Shown piece by piece: positions 9,744-18,519 of a DNA stretch of 64,000 bases. The notes below the pieces were generated by a model, which did no database searches, had not been told where the DNA came from, and saw only the letters and a list, made by a program, of their open reading frames with translations. Origin of the DNA: Mycobacteriales bacterium (GTDB lineage Bacteria; Actinomycetota; Actinomycetes; JAFAQI01; DASSKL01); the NCBI GenBank assembly GCA_035690485.1, contig DASSKL010000094.1, positions 21,757 through 85,756 of the forward strand, in the 5' to 3' direction. How positions within the stretch are numbered: position 1 is the first letter of the stretch; each line of letters opens with the position of its first letter. Both the position numbers and the translations under genes were made by a program.

Positions 9744-10673
9744 GTGGCCGTAGCCGAGGGAGCCGCCGTCGAGATCAACGGCCTCATCAAACGCTACGGC
9801 GACACGGTGGCGGCCGACGGGCTCACCTTCACCGCCGCGCACGGCGCGGTGACCGCGCTGCTCGGGCCCAACGGCGCCGGCAAGACGACCACGATCGAGA
9901 CGTGCGAGGGCTTCCGCCGCGCCGACGGGGGCACGGTGCGCGTCCTCGGCCTCGACCCGCACCGCGACGCGCGCGCGCTCAAACCGCGCGTCGGCGTGAT
10001 GCTGCAGTCCGGCGGCATCTACCCCGGAGCGCGGGCGACCGAGATGCTCGAGCTGGTCGCGTCGTTCGCCCGCGACCCCATCCCGATCGGGCTGCTCGTC
10101 GACCGACTGGGGCTGCAGAGCTGCGGCGCGACGCCGTACCGCCGGCTGTCAGGCGGGCAGCAGCAACGGCTGTCGCTGGCCCTCGCCGTGGTCGGCCGCC
10201 CGGAGCTGGTCTTTCTCGACGAGCCCACCGCCGGGCTCGACCCGCAGGCCCGGCACGCGACCTGGGAGCTGGTCGAGGAGCTGCGCGCCGACGGCGTCGC
10301 GGTCGTGCTCAGCACCCACTACATGGAGGAAGCCGAACGCCTCGCCGACCACGTCGTCATCGTCGATGCCGGCCGGGTCGTCGCATCCGGCACGCCGGGC
10401 CAGCTGACCGCCGGACCGGCCGAGCAGCAGCTGCGGTTCCGGGCACCGGCCGGCCTCGACCTCGACCCGCTGGTCGCCGCGCTGCCGCTCGGGTCGACGG
10501 CGAAGGAGTCACCGTCGGGCCACTACCTGCTCGAGGGGTCCATCGACCCGCAGTTCCTCGCCACGGTGACCGCATGGTGCGCCGGCCATGGAGTCATGCC
10601 CGACGACCTGAAGATCGGTTCCCGTTCGCTGGAGGACGTCTTCCTCGAGCTCACCGGCAAGGCGCTGCGGTGA
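9744..10673 (+). CDS. ABC-2 type exporter, ATP-binding protein
   Basis: 309 aa. Walker A LLGPNGAGKTTT near residue 40, signature RRLSGGQQQRLSLALA, Walker B ELVFLDEPTAGLDP, and a C-terminal extension of about 90 aa after the H-loop (STHYMEEAERLADHV), as in DrrA/daunorubicin-type drug or lipid exporters. Pairs with the permease that follows 25 nt later. Divergent from sufR with about 70 bp between. Substrate not identifiable. Confidence 0.93.
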   Translation: MAVAEGAAVEINGLIKRYGDTVAADGLTFTAAHGAVTALLGPNGAGKTTTIETCEGFRRADGGTVRVLGLDPHRDARALKPRVGVMLQSGGIYPGARATEMLELVASFARDPIPIGLLVDRLGLQSCGATPYRRLSGGQQQRLSLALAVVGRPELVFLDEPTAGLDPQARHATWELVEELRADGVAVVLSTHYMEEAERLADHVVIVDAGRVVASGTPGQLTAGPAEQQLRFRAPAGLDLDPLVAALPLGSTAKESPSGHYLLEGSIDPQFLATVTAWCAGHGVMPDDLKIGSRSLEDVFLELTGKALR

Positions 10674-10698
10674 GCGGCCTCGGAAGCGGGCTCGGCCG

Positions 10699-11463
10699 AT
10701 GACTGCAGGGACATTCGCACCCCGGCCCGGAGCAGCGCCGCTCCCCCGCATCGTGGCCGCGCAGACCGCGATGGAGCTGCGGCTGCTGCTGCGCAACGGC
10801 GAGCAGCTGCTGCTCACGGTCATCATTCCGACGCTGCTGCTGGCGCTGTTCGCGGCCGTGCCCGTGGTGGAGATGCCGAAGCCGCGGGTCGACTACCTCG
10901 TCCCCGGCGTGCTCGCGCTCGCAGTGCTGTCGACGGCGTTCACCGGTCAGGCGATCGCGACCGGCTTCGAGCGGCGCTACGGGGTGCTCAAGCGGCTCGG
11001 CGCGACCCCACTGCCGCGGTGGGGCCTGCTCGCCGCGAAGACCCTCGCGGTGCTCGCGGTCGAGGCGCTGCAGGTGGCCTTGCTCATCGGCGTCGGCTTC
11101 GCGCTCGGCTGGTCGCCGCACGGGTCCGGCGCGCCGGTCGCGGGTCTGCTGGTCCTGGGTACCGCGGCGTTCAGCGGGCTCGGGCTGCTGATGGCCGGCA
11201 CCCTGCGGGCCGAGGCGACGCTGGCCGCCGCAAACCTCGTCTACATCGTGCTGCTGGCGCTCGGCGGCGTGGTGTTCCCGGTCGACCGGTTCCCGGCCGG
11301 CCTGCGCCACGCGGTCGAGTGGCTGCCGGTCACCGCGCTGTCCGACGGCCTGCGCGCCGTGCTGCGGCACGGGGCGTCCGTGCCGGCGCACGACTGGTGG
11401 ACGCTCGCCGGGTGGGCGGTCGCCGCCCTGGTGGCGGCCGCACTGACCTTCCGCTGGGAGTAG
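10699..11463 (+). CDS. ABC-2 type permease
   Basis: 254 aa with about six membrane segments, opening with an amphipathic helix MELRLLLRNGEQLLLTVIIPTLLLALF that is typical of DrrB-like ABC-2 permeases. The RRYGVLKRLGATPLPR loop after the second helix is a family hallmark. Forms the membrane channel for the preceding ATPase. A shorter GTG start at the end of the ATPase gene runs into a stop, so ATG 10699 is used. Confidence 0.9.
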   Translation: MTAGTFAPRPGAAPLPRIVAAQTAMELRLLLRNGEQLLLTVIIPTLLLALFAAVPVVEMPKPRVDYLVPGVLALAVLSTAFTGQAIATGFERRYGVLKRLGATPLPRWGLLAAKTLAVLAVEALQVALLIGVGFALGWSPHGSGAPVAGLLVLGTAAFSGLGLLMAGTLRAEATLAAANLVYIVLLALGGVVFPVDRFPAGLRHAVEWLPVTALSDGLRAVLRHGASVPAHDWWTLAGWAVAALVAAALTFRWE

Positions 11464-11489
11464 CGGGGCGACCCGATCTGCTGCCCCGC
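11463..11489 (+). terminator. Possible stem-loop after the ABC permease
   Basis: GCGGGGC (11463-11469) and GCCCCGC (11483-11489) form a 7-bp stem with a 13-nt loop starting at the permease stop codon. No U-tract follows, so termination is uncertain. Confidence 0.35.
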
Positions 11490-11529
11490 GAAGAACTCGG
11501 GGGGCGGCAGCGAGCCCGGCCTCCCGACG

Positions 11530-11535
11530 TACGAT
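11530..11535 (+). promoter_or_regulatory. -10 element of ctaA
   Basis: TACGAT followed by 9 nt and then GTG 11545; no Shine-Dalgarno sequence. Another leaderless-type arrangement. Confidence 0.4.
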
Positions 11536-11544
11536 CAACGCATC

Positions 11545-12504
11545 GTGAGCACCGTCAGCGACACGCTTCGCCGCGTGGCGACCCACCGCGTGTCCCCGCG
11601 TGTCTTCCGCTGGCTGACGGCCGCGTCCGTGGTCGCGCTGGGGATCATCGTCGTCACCGGCGGCGCCGTGCGGCTGACCGGCTCGGGCCTCGGCTGCTCG
11701 ACCTGGCCGCAGTGCGACCCGGGCCAGCTCGCGCCGCCCTGGGGCTACCACGCGTGGATCGAGTTCGGCAACCGGCTCGTCACGGTCGCCGTCACGGTCG
11801 TCGTGATCTTGACCACGATCGCGGCGATGCGGCTGCAGCAGCGCCGCCGCGACCTGACGCTGCTGTCCTGGGGCATGGTCGCCGGCGTGGCCGCCCAGGC
11901 CGTGGTCGGCGGGCTCAGCGTCATCTACGACCTGGTGCCCGGCTGGGTCATGGCGCACTTCCTGCTGTCGATGGTCGTGTTGTGGGACGCCCTCGTGCTG
12001 CACCACCGGGCCGCCCCCGGCTGGCGGCCGCTGCCGCTCCCCGTCGTACGCCGTGAAGTCGTCTGGCTGGGCCGCGGCCTCGCCGGCACCGCGGGCGTCG
12101 TGCTCGCGCTCGGCACCGTCGTCACCGGCACCGGGCCGCACGCGGGCGACGAGCACACGGTGCGGCTGCCGTTCGACCTGCGCGACGTGACGCAGCTGCA
12201 CGCCGACTTCGCGCTCCTGCTCACCGGGCTTGCCATCGCCACCCTCGTCGCCATGCGCATCGCCGAGGTGCCCGCGCACGTGGCCAAGGTCGGCCGCTGG
12301 CTGGTCGCCGCGCTGCTGCTGCAGGTCGCGATCGGCTACTCGCAGTACTTCTCCGGCCTGCCGGTCGGGTTGGTCGAGCTGCACATCGCCGGGGCCACCG
12401 TGCTGTGGGTCGTGACGGTGTGGCTGAACCTCGCGTTCACCGCGCCGGTCCGCGAGCTGGCGATCCCCGAGCCGGCAGCCGAGCGGCTACGCGTCGAGGT
12501 CTGA
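11545..12504 (+). CDS. ctaA: Heme A synthase (CtaA/Cox15)
   Basis: 319 aa with eight predicted membrane helices. It oxidises heme O to heme A for aa3-type cytochrome oxidase. Seen: VVTGGAVRLTGSGLGCSTWPQCDPG after helix 1 (the cysteine-containing first loop), EFGNRLV with the conserved preceding His-Ala-Trp-Ile-Glu stretch, and His residues in VMAHFLLSMVVLWDALVLHH and QLHADFALLL that ligate heme in the family. Convergent with ctaB, which makes its substrate. Confidence 0.95.
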   Translation: MSTVSDTLRRVATHRVSPRVFRWLTAASVVALGIIVVTGGAVRLTGSGLGCSTWPQCDPGQLAPPWGYHAWIEFGNRLVTVAVTVVVILTTIAAMRLQQRRRDLTLLSWGMVAGVAAQAVVGGLSVIYDLVPGWVMAHFLLSMVVLWDALVLHHRAAPGWRPLPLPVVRREVVWLGRGLAGTAGVVLALGTVVTGTGPHAGDEHTVRLPFDLRDVTQLHADFALLLTGLAIATLVAMRIAEVPAHVAKVGRWLVAALLLQVAIGYSQYFSGLPVGLVELHIAGATVLWVVTVWLNLAFTAPVRELAIPEPAAERLRVEV

Positions 12505-12528
12505 GCTCGTCCCCGCCTGCGCGGGCAC

Positions 12529-12594
12529 GCGGCGGCTTGTGTCCACCGCTGCGGCGGCTTGTGCCCCCCGCTGCGGCGGCTTGTGCCCCCCACT
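12529..12594. repeat. 22-bp direct repeat, three copies
   Basis: Units at 12529-12550, 12551-12572 and 12573-12594 all begin GCGGCGGCTTGTG and end in an ACCGCT/CCCGCT/CCCACT tail. They differ at only a few positions. They lie between the convergent ctaA and ctaB and encode nothing recognisable. Confidence 0.85.
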
Positions 12595-12650
12595 ACTGCC
12601 GCGGTGTGGGGCCTTTTGGAGATCGTTTGACCCCCACACGGCGGCAGTAG
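12593..12650. repeat. 19-bp inverted repeat (terminator or palindromic element)
   Basis: Left arm 12593-12611 (CTACTGCCGCGGTGTGGGG) pairs with 12632-12650 with one mismatch, around a 20-nt loop that contains two T-runs. Located between convergent genes, it could terminate both transcripts or be a REP/MITE-like element. Confidence 0.75.
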
Positions 12651-12679
12651 ACATAACGCACGCGGGACGCGCGGCGGTC

Positions 12680-12747
12680 GGTCAGCGCGTGCGGGCGGTC
12701 AGAGCCGGGGGTGGGTCAGCGCGCGCGGGCGGTCAGAGCCGGGGGCG
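12680..12747. repeat. 34-bp tandem repeat, two copies
   Basis: Units 12680-12713 and 12714-12747 start GGTCAGCGCG and contain GCGGGCGGTCAGAGCC; they differ at about two bases. The second copy ends one base before the ctaB stop codon, so the duplication may have touched the gene's 3' end. Confidence 0.8.
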
Positions 12748-12748
12748 A

Positions 12749-13675
12749 TCAGCCGATGAACTGGCCGACGGCCACGGCGGCGAACAGCAGCGCCAGATAC
12801 GTGATCGAGTAGTGGAAGAGCTTCATCGGCTTCGGGTCCTCGCCGCGCCGGGCCCGCCCGGACATGCGGTGCGCCTCGGCCAGGAACCACCCGCCCAGCG
12901 CCACCGCGCACACCGCGTAGAACCAGCCCGCGTCGAAGGCGACCAGCGCCAACGAGGCGGCCACCATCCCGTAGGAGTAGCGCACGATCCGGCGGGCCAC
13001 CTCGACCGGTGAGGCGACCACCGGCAGCATCGGCACGCCGGCTGCGGCGTAGTCGTCGCGGAACCGCATCGCGAGAGCCCAGAAGTGCGGCGGCGTCCAG
13101 AGGAACACCACCGCGAACAGCACCGCGGCGCCCCAGCCGACCGTGCCGGTGACGGCCGACCAACCGATGAGCACCGGGAAGCAGCCGGCCGCGCCGCCGA
13201 TGACGATGTTGGACGGCGTACGCCGCTTCAGCCCGAGCGTGTAGACGAGGACGTAGAACAGGATCGCGGCGTCGGCCATCAGCGCCGACGGCCAGTTGAC
13301 CGCGAACCCCAGCAGCGCGGTCGCGGCCACGCCCAGCACGATGCCGAACCGCAGCGCCGCGGCCGGGCTCACCAGCGAGGTGGCGACCAACGGCCGGCGG
13401 GACGTGCGGTGCATGACCGCGTCGATGTCGCGGTCGACATAGCAGTTGAGCGTGTTGGCACTGCCGGCGGCCAGCGTGCCGCCGACCAGCGTGGCGACGA
13501 GGATGCTCCAGGCCGGCCAGCCGCGCTCGGCGAGCACCATGGCCGGGACGGTCGTGACGAGGAGCAGCTCGATGATCCGCGGTTTGGTGAGCCCGACGTA
13601 TGCACGCACCAGCGCACCGACGGACGGGCGGGTGGGTACAACGGTCGGATGCTCAGCAAGCGGGACGAGCGTCAC
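12749..13675 (-). CDS. ctaB: Protoheme IX farnesyltransferase (CtaB/Cox10)
   Basis: 308 aa, UbiA-type prenyltransferase with eight or nine helices, converting heme B to heme O. The two Asp-rich sites are visible: [20 protein letters not shown], and the second polar loop [21 protein letters not shown] 13675 is preferred over an upstream TTG (13699) because a TAGCAT -10 lies exactly 8 nt before it; the N-terminus remains somewhat uncertain. Divergent from tkt. Confidence 0.93.
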   Translation of the reverse strand: MTLVPLAEHPTVVPTRPSVGALVRAYVGLTKPRIIELLLVTTVPAMVLAERGWPAWSILVATLVGGTLAAGSANTLNCYVDRDIDAVMHRTSRRPLVATSLVSPAAALRFGIVLGVAATALLGFAVNWPSALMADAAILFYVLVYTLGLKRRTPSNIVIGGAAGCFPVLIGWSAVTGTVGWGAAVLFAVVFLWTPPHFWALAMRFRDDYAAAGVPMLPVVASPVEVARRIVRYSYGMVAASLALVAFDAGWFYAVCAVALGGWFLAEAHRMSGRARRGEDPKPMKLFHYSITYLALLFAAVAVGQFIG

Positions 13676-13683
13676 AGGAGGCA

Positions 13684-13689
13684 ATGCTA
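13684..13689 (-). promoter_or_regulatory. -10 element of ctaB
   Basis: TAGCAT on the minus strand, 8 nt before GTG 13675. CCTCC-type sequence between them is the complement of a ribosome site, so this looks leaderless. Confidence 0.4.
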
Positions 13690-13718
13690 GCCGCGGCAAT
13701 TGTCACGAGGTCCGTGGG

Positions 13719-13724
13719 TAGGCT
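13719..13724 (+). promoter_or_regulatory. -10 element of tkt
   Basis: TAGGCT, 8 nt before GTG 13733, with no ribosome-binding site between. It lies about 30 bp from the ctaB -10 on the other strand. Confidence 0.45.
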
Positions 13725-13732
13725 CGGCCAGT

Positions 13733-15814
13733 GTGAGCCCTAGCACTGCTGCCCTGGAGTGGAGCGACCTCGACCGGCGCGCGGTGGACGTGGTCCGGGC
13801 GCTCGCCATGGACGCGGTCGAGGAAGCCGGCAACGGCCACCCCGGAACCGCGATGAGCCTTGCCCCGGCGGCGTACCTGCTCTTCCAGCGGCTGCTGCGC
13901 CACGACCCCACCGACCCGGAGTGGATCGGGCGCGACCGGTTCGTGCTGTCGTGCGGCCACTCGAGCCTGACCCTCTACATCCAGCTCTTCCTCTCGGGCT
14001 ACGGGCTGACGCTCGACGACCTGAAGCTCTACCGGCAGTGGGGCAGCCGCACCCCCGGCCACCCCGAGCACGGCCACACGGTCGGTGTGGAGACGACGAC
14101 CGGGCCGCTCGGGCAGGGTGTCGGCAACGCGGTCGGCATGGCGATGGCGGCCCGGCGGGAGCGCGGTCTGTTCGACCCCGACACGGCCGCGGGCGAGTCG
14201 GTGTTCGACCACACGATCTGGGCGTTCGCCTCCGACGGGGACATCCAGGAGGGCGTGCAGGCCGAGGCCGCCAGCCTCGCCGGGCACCAGCAGCTCGGCA
14301 ACCTCGTGCTGCTCTACGACGACAACCACATCTCGATCGAGGGCAACACCCGGGTCGCGCTGTCGGAGGACGTGCTCGGGCGCTACGCGGCCTACGGCTG
14401 GCACACCCAGCGGGTCGACGACGTCAACGACGTCGGGGCGTTGCACGCGGCGCTGGTGGCGGCCCGCGACACGACCGACCGGCCCAGCATCATCGCGGTC
14501 CACTCGATCATCGGCTGGCCGGCGCCCGACGCGCAGAACACCGGGGAGGCGCACGGCTCGGCGCTCGGTGCCAAGGAGGTGGCCGCCACCAAGAAGGTCA
14601 TGGGCATGGACCCGGACGCGAGGTTCGTGGTGCCCGACGAGGTGCTCGCGCACGCTCGTCAGGTGGTCGACCGCGGCCGTGCCCGCCACGCGGAGTGGGC
14701 GCAGCGTTTCCAGGCCTGGCGCAAGGAGCAGCCGGACCGTTCGGCCGAGCTCGACCGGATGACCGCGCGGCGCCTGCCCGCGGGCTGGGACGCGAAGCTG
14801 CCGACGTTCGAGGCCGGCAAGCAGGTCGCCACCCGCAAGGCATCCGGTGCCGTCATCAACGCGATCGCTCCCGCACTGCCCGAGCTGTGGGGCGGCTCCG
14901 CGGACCTGGCCGGCTCCAACGACACCACGATCGACGGTGCCGACAGCTTCCTGCCGGAGGCGCACGGCGGGTCGCCCTACGGGCGGGTGCTGCACTTCGG
15001 CATCCGCGAGCACGCGATGGGGGCCGCCCTGAACGGCATCGCGCTGCACGGGCCGACCAGGGTCTACGGCGGCACGTTCCTCGTGTTCAGCGACTACATG
15101 CGCCCGTCGGTACGGCTGGCCGCACTGATGGGCCTGCCGGTCGTGTACGTCTGGACCCACGACTCGATCGGGCTCGGCGAGGACGGCCCGACGCACCAGC
15201 CGATCGAGCACCTGGCGGCGCTGCGAGCCATCCCCGGGCTCGACGTCGTACGCCCCGCCGACGCCACCGAGACCGTCGTCGCCTGGCGCACGATCCTCGA
15301 GAACCCCGACCGGCCGGCCGGGTTGTGCCTCACCCGTCAGGGCGTGCCGGTGCTCGACCGCTCGACGCTGGCATCCGCCGACCACGTCGCCCGTGGTGCC
15401 TACGTGCTCGCGGAGGCGTCTTCGGGCACGCCCCACGTGATCGTCGTCGGCACCGGCAGCGAGGTGCACCTCGCGCTCGCCGCGCGCGAGCAGCTGGAGT
15501 CCGACGGCGTACCGACCCGGGTCGTGTCGATGCCGTGCCGCGAGTGGTTCGACGCGCAGGACGCCGCCTACCGCCAGCAGGTGCTTCCTCCCGAGATCCG
15601 GGCACGGGTCTCGGTGGAGGCCGCCGTCGGGCAGGGCTGGCGCGACATCGTCGGCGACGACGGCGAGATCCTCTGCCTCGACCACTTCGGCGCGAGCGCG
15701 CCCTACCAGGTGGTCTACGAGCAGTTCGGGTTGACCGCGGAGCGGGTCGTCGCCGCCGCCCACGCGACCCTGTCCAAGGTCGGCGCCACGCGGGGTACGA
15801 CGACCGGCAACTAG
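13733..15814 (+). CDS. tkt: Transketolase
   Basis: 693 aa, the standard length. Transfers two-carbon units in the non-oxidative pentose phosphate pathway, with thiamine diphosphate. Seen: substrate/cofactor histidines in AGNGHPGTAMSLAPAAYLLF, the TPP-Mg motif starting at SDGDIQEGVQ and running to YDDNHI, and the pyrimidine-domain GIREHAMGAALNGIA with its conserved glutamate, then the DSIGLGEDGPTHQPIEHL loop. First gene of tkt-tal-pgi-zwf-opcA-pgl. Confidence 0.97.
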   Translation: MSPSTAALEWSDLDRRAVDVVRALAMDAVEEAGNGHPGTAMSLAPAAYLLFQRLLRHDPTDPEWIGRDRFVLSCGHSSLTLYIQLFLSGYGLTLDDLKLYRQWGSRTPGHPEHGHTVGVETTTGPLGQGVGNAVGMAMAARRERGLFDPDTAAGESVFDHTIWAFASDGDIQEGVQAEAASLAGHQQLGNLVLLYDDNHISIEGNTRVALSEDVLGRYAAYGWHTQRVDDVNDVGALHAALVAARDTTDRPSIIAVHSIIGWPAPDAQNTGEAHGSALGAKEVAATKKVMGMDPDARFVVPDEVLAHARQVVDRGRARHAEWAQRFQAWRKEQPDRSAELDRMTARRLPAGWDAKLPTFEAGKQVATRKASGAVINAIAPALPELWGGSADLAGSNDTTIDGADSFLPEAHGGSPYGRVLHFGIREHAMGAALNGIALHGPTRVYGGTFLVFSDYMRPSVRLAALMGLPVVYVWTHDSIGLGEDGPTHQPIEHLAALRAIPGLDVVRPADATETVVAWRTILENPDRPAGLCLTRQGVPVLDRSTLASADHVARGAYVLAEASSGTPHVIVVGTGSEVHLALAAREQLESDGVPTRVVSMPCREWFDAQDAAYRQQVLPPEIRARVSVEAAVGQGWRDIVGDDGEILCLDHFGASAPYQVVYEQFGLTAERVVAAAHATLSKVGATRGTTTGN

Positions 15815-15835
15815 CACTCGTTTAAGGAGAGCCTC

Positions 15836-16942
15836 ATGACCGACCCTCTCGCCCAACTCAGCGCGGCAGGTGTCGCTGTGTGGCTCGACGACATCAGCCG
15901 TGACCGCCTGCGCACCGGCAACCTCGGCGAGCTGATCCGCGACCGTCACGTCGTGGGCGTGACGACCAACCCGAGCATCTTCCAGAAGGCGATCAGCGGC
16001 AGCGAGGTCTACGACCCGCAGGTCCGTGACCTGGCACGCCGCGGCGTCGACGTCGGCGAGGCGCTGCGGGCGTTGACGACGTACGACGTGCGCTGGGCCT
16101 GCGACGTGCTGCGACCCGCCTACGACGCCAGCGACGGCGTCGACGGCCGGGTGTCGATCGAGGTCGACCCGCGGCTGTCCGACGACACCGACAAGACCGT
16201 CGCCGAGGCCCGCGCGCTCTGGTGGCTGGTCGACCGGCCGAACCTGTTCATCAAGATCCCGGCCACCGTGCCGAGCCTGCCGGCGATCAGCCAGTGCCTC
16301 GCCGAGGGCATCAGCATCAACGTCACGCTGGTCTTCTCGCTGCAGCGCTACGACGGCGTCATCGACGCATTCTTCGAGGGGCTCGAGCGGGCCCGGGCCG
16401 CCGGCCACGACCTGAGCCGGCTCGGCAGCGTCGCGTCGTTCTTCGTCTCCCGCGTCGACACGGAGGTCGACCAGCGGCTCGACAAGCTCGGCACCGACGA
16501 GGCGAAGGCGCTACGCGGCCAGGCGGCGGTCGCCAACGCCCGGCTGGCCTACCAGCTCTACGAGCAGCGGTTCGACTCCGACCGCTGGCGCGCGCTGCAG
16601 GCCGCGGGCGCGAAGCCGCAGCGACCGCTGTGGGCATCGACGTCGACGAAGGATCCGGCCTACCCCGACACGCTCTACGTCACCGAGCTCGTCGCCCCGG
16701 GCACCGTCAACACGATGCCGGAGTCGACGCTGCTCGCCACCGCCGACCACGGGAAGATCCCGACCGACAGCGTGCACGGGACATACGCCGAGTCGCAGCA
16801 GGTGCTCGACCGGCTGGCCGCCCTCGGCGTCGACTACGACGACGTGGTGCGGGTGCTCGAGGAGGAGGCGGTCGAGAAGTTCGAGGCCGCCTGGACGGAG
16901 CTGAGCCGTGCGGTGCAGGCCGAGCTGAAGGCGAAGGCATGA
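15836..16942 (+). CDS. tal: Transaldolase
   Basis: 368 aa, the long actinobacterial type. Transfers dihydroxyacetone units in the pentose phosphate pathway. Motifs: [14 protein letters not shown] near residue 40, the Schiff-base lysine in [16 protein letters not shown], and [27 protein letters not shown] lies 7-8 nt before the ATG. Its stop overlaps the pgi start (ATGA). Confidence 0.96.
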   Translation: MTDPLAQLSAAGVAVWLDDISRDRLRTGNLGELIRDRHVVGVTTNPSIFQKAISGSEVYDPQVRDLARRGVDVGEALRALTTYDVRWACDVLRPAYDASDGVDGRVSIEVDPRLSDDTDKTVAEARALWWLVDRPNLFIKIPATVPSLPAISQCLAEGISINVTLVFSLQRYDGVIDAFFEGLERARAAGHDLSRLGSVASFFVSRVDTEVDQRLDKLGTDEAKALRGQAAVANARLAYQLYEQRFDSDRWRALQAAGAKPQRPLWASTSTKDPAYPDTLYVTELVAPGTVNTMPESTLLATADHGKIPTDSVHGTYAESQQVLDRLAALGVDYDDVVRVLEEEAVEKFEAAWTELSRAVQAELKAKA

Positions 16943-18519
16943 TCGAGGTCATCACCCGCGGCGAGGCCCTGGTCGACGCACGCGACCGGGTGGTCGACGA
17001 GGCCGTGGCGGCCGGCCTGCCCAGCGCGATCGTCGCCAAAGACGCGGCGCTGTGGGGCCAGGAGGCCACCGCGGAGGCGGCGATCCGGCTCGGCTGGCTG
17101 GACGTGACCCGGGCGTCGCGACCGCTGCTCCCCCGCATCACCGCCCTGCGCGACGAGCTGCGTGCCGAGGGCGTCGACCACGTCGTGCTGGCCGGCATGG
17201 GCGGCTCGTCGCTGGCGCCCGAGGTCATCACCCGCACCTACGGCGTGGAGCTGACGATCCTCGACACGACCGATCCGGGCCAGGTGGGCGCGGCGCTCGC
17301 CGACCGCCTCGACCGCACCGTCGTCGTGGTCGCCAGCAAGTCCGGCAGCACGGTCGAGACCGACAGCCACCGCCGCATCTACGAGCAGGCGTTCCAGGCC
17401 GCGGGTATCGACCCCGCCCGGCGCATCGTGGTCGTGACCGATCCCGGCTCGCCGCTGGAGCAGACCGCGACCGCGGCGGGCTACCGCGCCGTCTTCACCG
17501 CCGACCCGCACGTCGGCGGCCGCTACAGCGCGCTGACGGCCTTCGGCCTGGTCCCCTCGGGGCTGGCGGGCGCGCCGATCGACGAGCTGCTCGACCAGGC
17601 CGCCGCGGTCGAGACGGCTCTCGGCGGGCTCCAGCACAACCCTGCACTTCTGCTCGGGGCGGCCGTCGGCGGGGCGGCCAGGGCCGGGCACGACAAGCTG
17701 GTCATCGCCGACGCCGGCTCGGGCATCAGCGGTCTCGGCGACTGGATCGAGCAGCTGGTCGCCGAGTCGACCGGCAAGCAGGGCCGCGGCGTGCTGCCGG
17801 TCGTCGTCGAGAACGTCGACGCACCGGGGTTCGCCCCGACCGACGACACCCACCCGGTGACGATCGGCGGGACCGCGCTCGACCTGGGGACCACGGTGAC
17901 CGGCCCGCTCGGCGCGCAGTTCCTCGTCTGGGAGTTCGCCACGGCGGTGGCCGGCTGGGCCATCGGCATCGACCCGTTCGACCAGCCCAACGTGCAGGAG
18001 TCCAAGGACAACACCAACAAGGTGCTCGACGAGGGGTTGCCGGCCGAGACCGCCGCCTACGCCGACGGCCCGGTCGAGGTTTACGCCGACCGGGCCCTGC
18101 TGGGCGACGCGGCCGACGTGGCCGGCGCCCTCGGCCGGTTGGTCGCTGCGGTGCCGGAGCGCGGTTACCTCGCGGTGATGGCCTACCTCGACCGGCTCAC
18201 CGACGAGGACGCGGCCGGGCTGCGAGCCCGGCTGGCCCGGCGTACGCGACATCCGGTGACCTTCGGCTGGGGGCCGAGGTTCCTGCACTCGACCGGCCAG
18301 TTCCACAAGGGCGGGCCGCAGGTCGGGGCGTTCCTGCAGGTCACGGCGGCGCCGGACGGAAAGGTCGACGTGCCCGGCCGGCCGTTCGACCTGGCGACGC
18401 TGCAGGCGGCGCAGGCCGCCGGCGACCGGCAGGCCCTGCTCTCTCGCGGGCGGCCGTTCCTGCGGCTGCACCTCACCGACCGCGCCGCAGGGCTGCGACG
18501 CCTGCTCGACGTCGCGTGA
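16939..18519 (+). CDS. pgi: Glucose-6-phosphate isomerase
   Basis: 526 aa. Interconverts glucose-6-phosphate and fructose-6-phosphate. Shows the SIS sugar-binding segments [12 protein letters not shown] and [21 protein letters not shown], the central [19 protein letters not shown], and a C-terminal [15 protein letters not shown] with the ring-opening histidine. It resembles the actinobacterial/archaeal-like PGI that is sometimes fused to transaldolase; here the two are separate but overlap by 4 nt. Its stop overlaps the zwf start (GTGA). Confidence 0.94.
   Translation: MIEVITRGEALVDARDRVVDEAVAAGLPSAIVAKDAALWGQEATAEAAIRLGWLDVTRASRPLLPRITALRDELRAEGVDHVVLAGMGGSSLAPEVITRTYGVELTILDTTDPGQVGAALADRLDRTVVVVASKSGSTVETDSHRRIYEQAFQAAGIDPARRIVVVTDPGSPLEQTATAAGYRAVFTADPHVGGRYSALTAFGLVPSGLAGAPIDELLDQAAAVETALGGLQHNPALLLGAAVGGAARAGHDKLVIADAGSGISGLGDWIEQLVAESTGKQGRGVLPVVVENVDAPGFAPTDDTHPVTIGGTALDLGTTVTGPLGAQFLVWEFATAVAGWAIGIDPFDQPNVQESKDNTNKVLDEGLPAETAAYADGPVEVYADRALLGDAADVAGALGRLVAAVPERGYLAVMAYLDRLTDEDAAGLRARLARRTRHPVTFGWGPRFLHSTGQFHKGGPQVGAFLQVTAAPDGKVDVPGRPFDLATLQAAQAAGDRQALLSRGRPFLRLHLTDRAAGLRRLLDVA

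Noticed and set aside
12529..12594. CRISPR array
   Set aside because: The 22-bp units are directly adjacent with no spacers, and no cas genes are present.
13703..16408. A 901-codon open frame antisense to tkt and tal
   Set aside because: Repetitive Arg/Gly/Asp/Val composition typical of the shadow frame of a high-GC gene; tkt and tal on the other strand match their families over full length.
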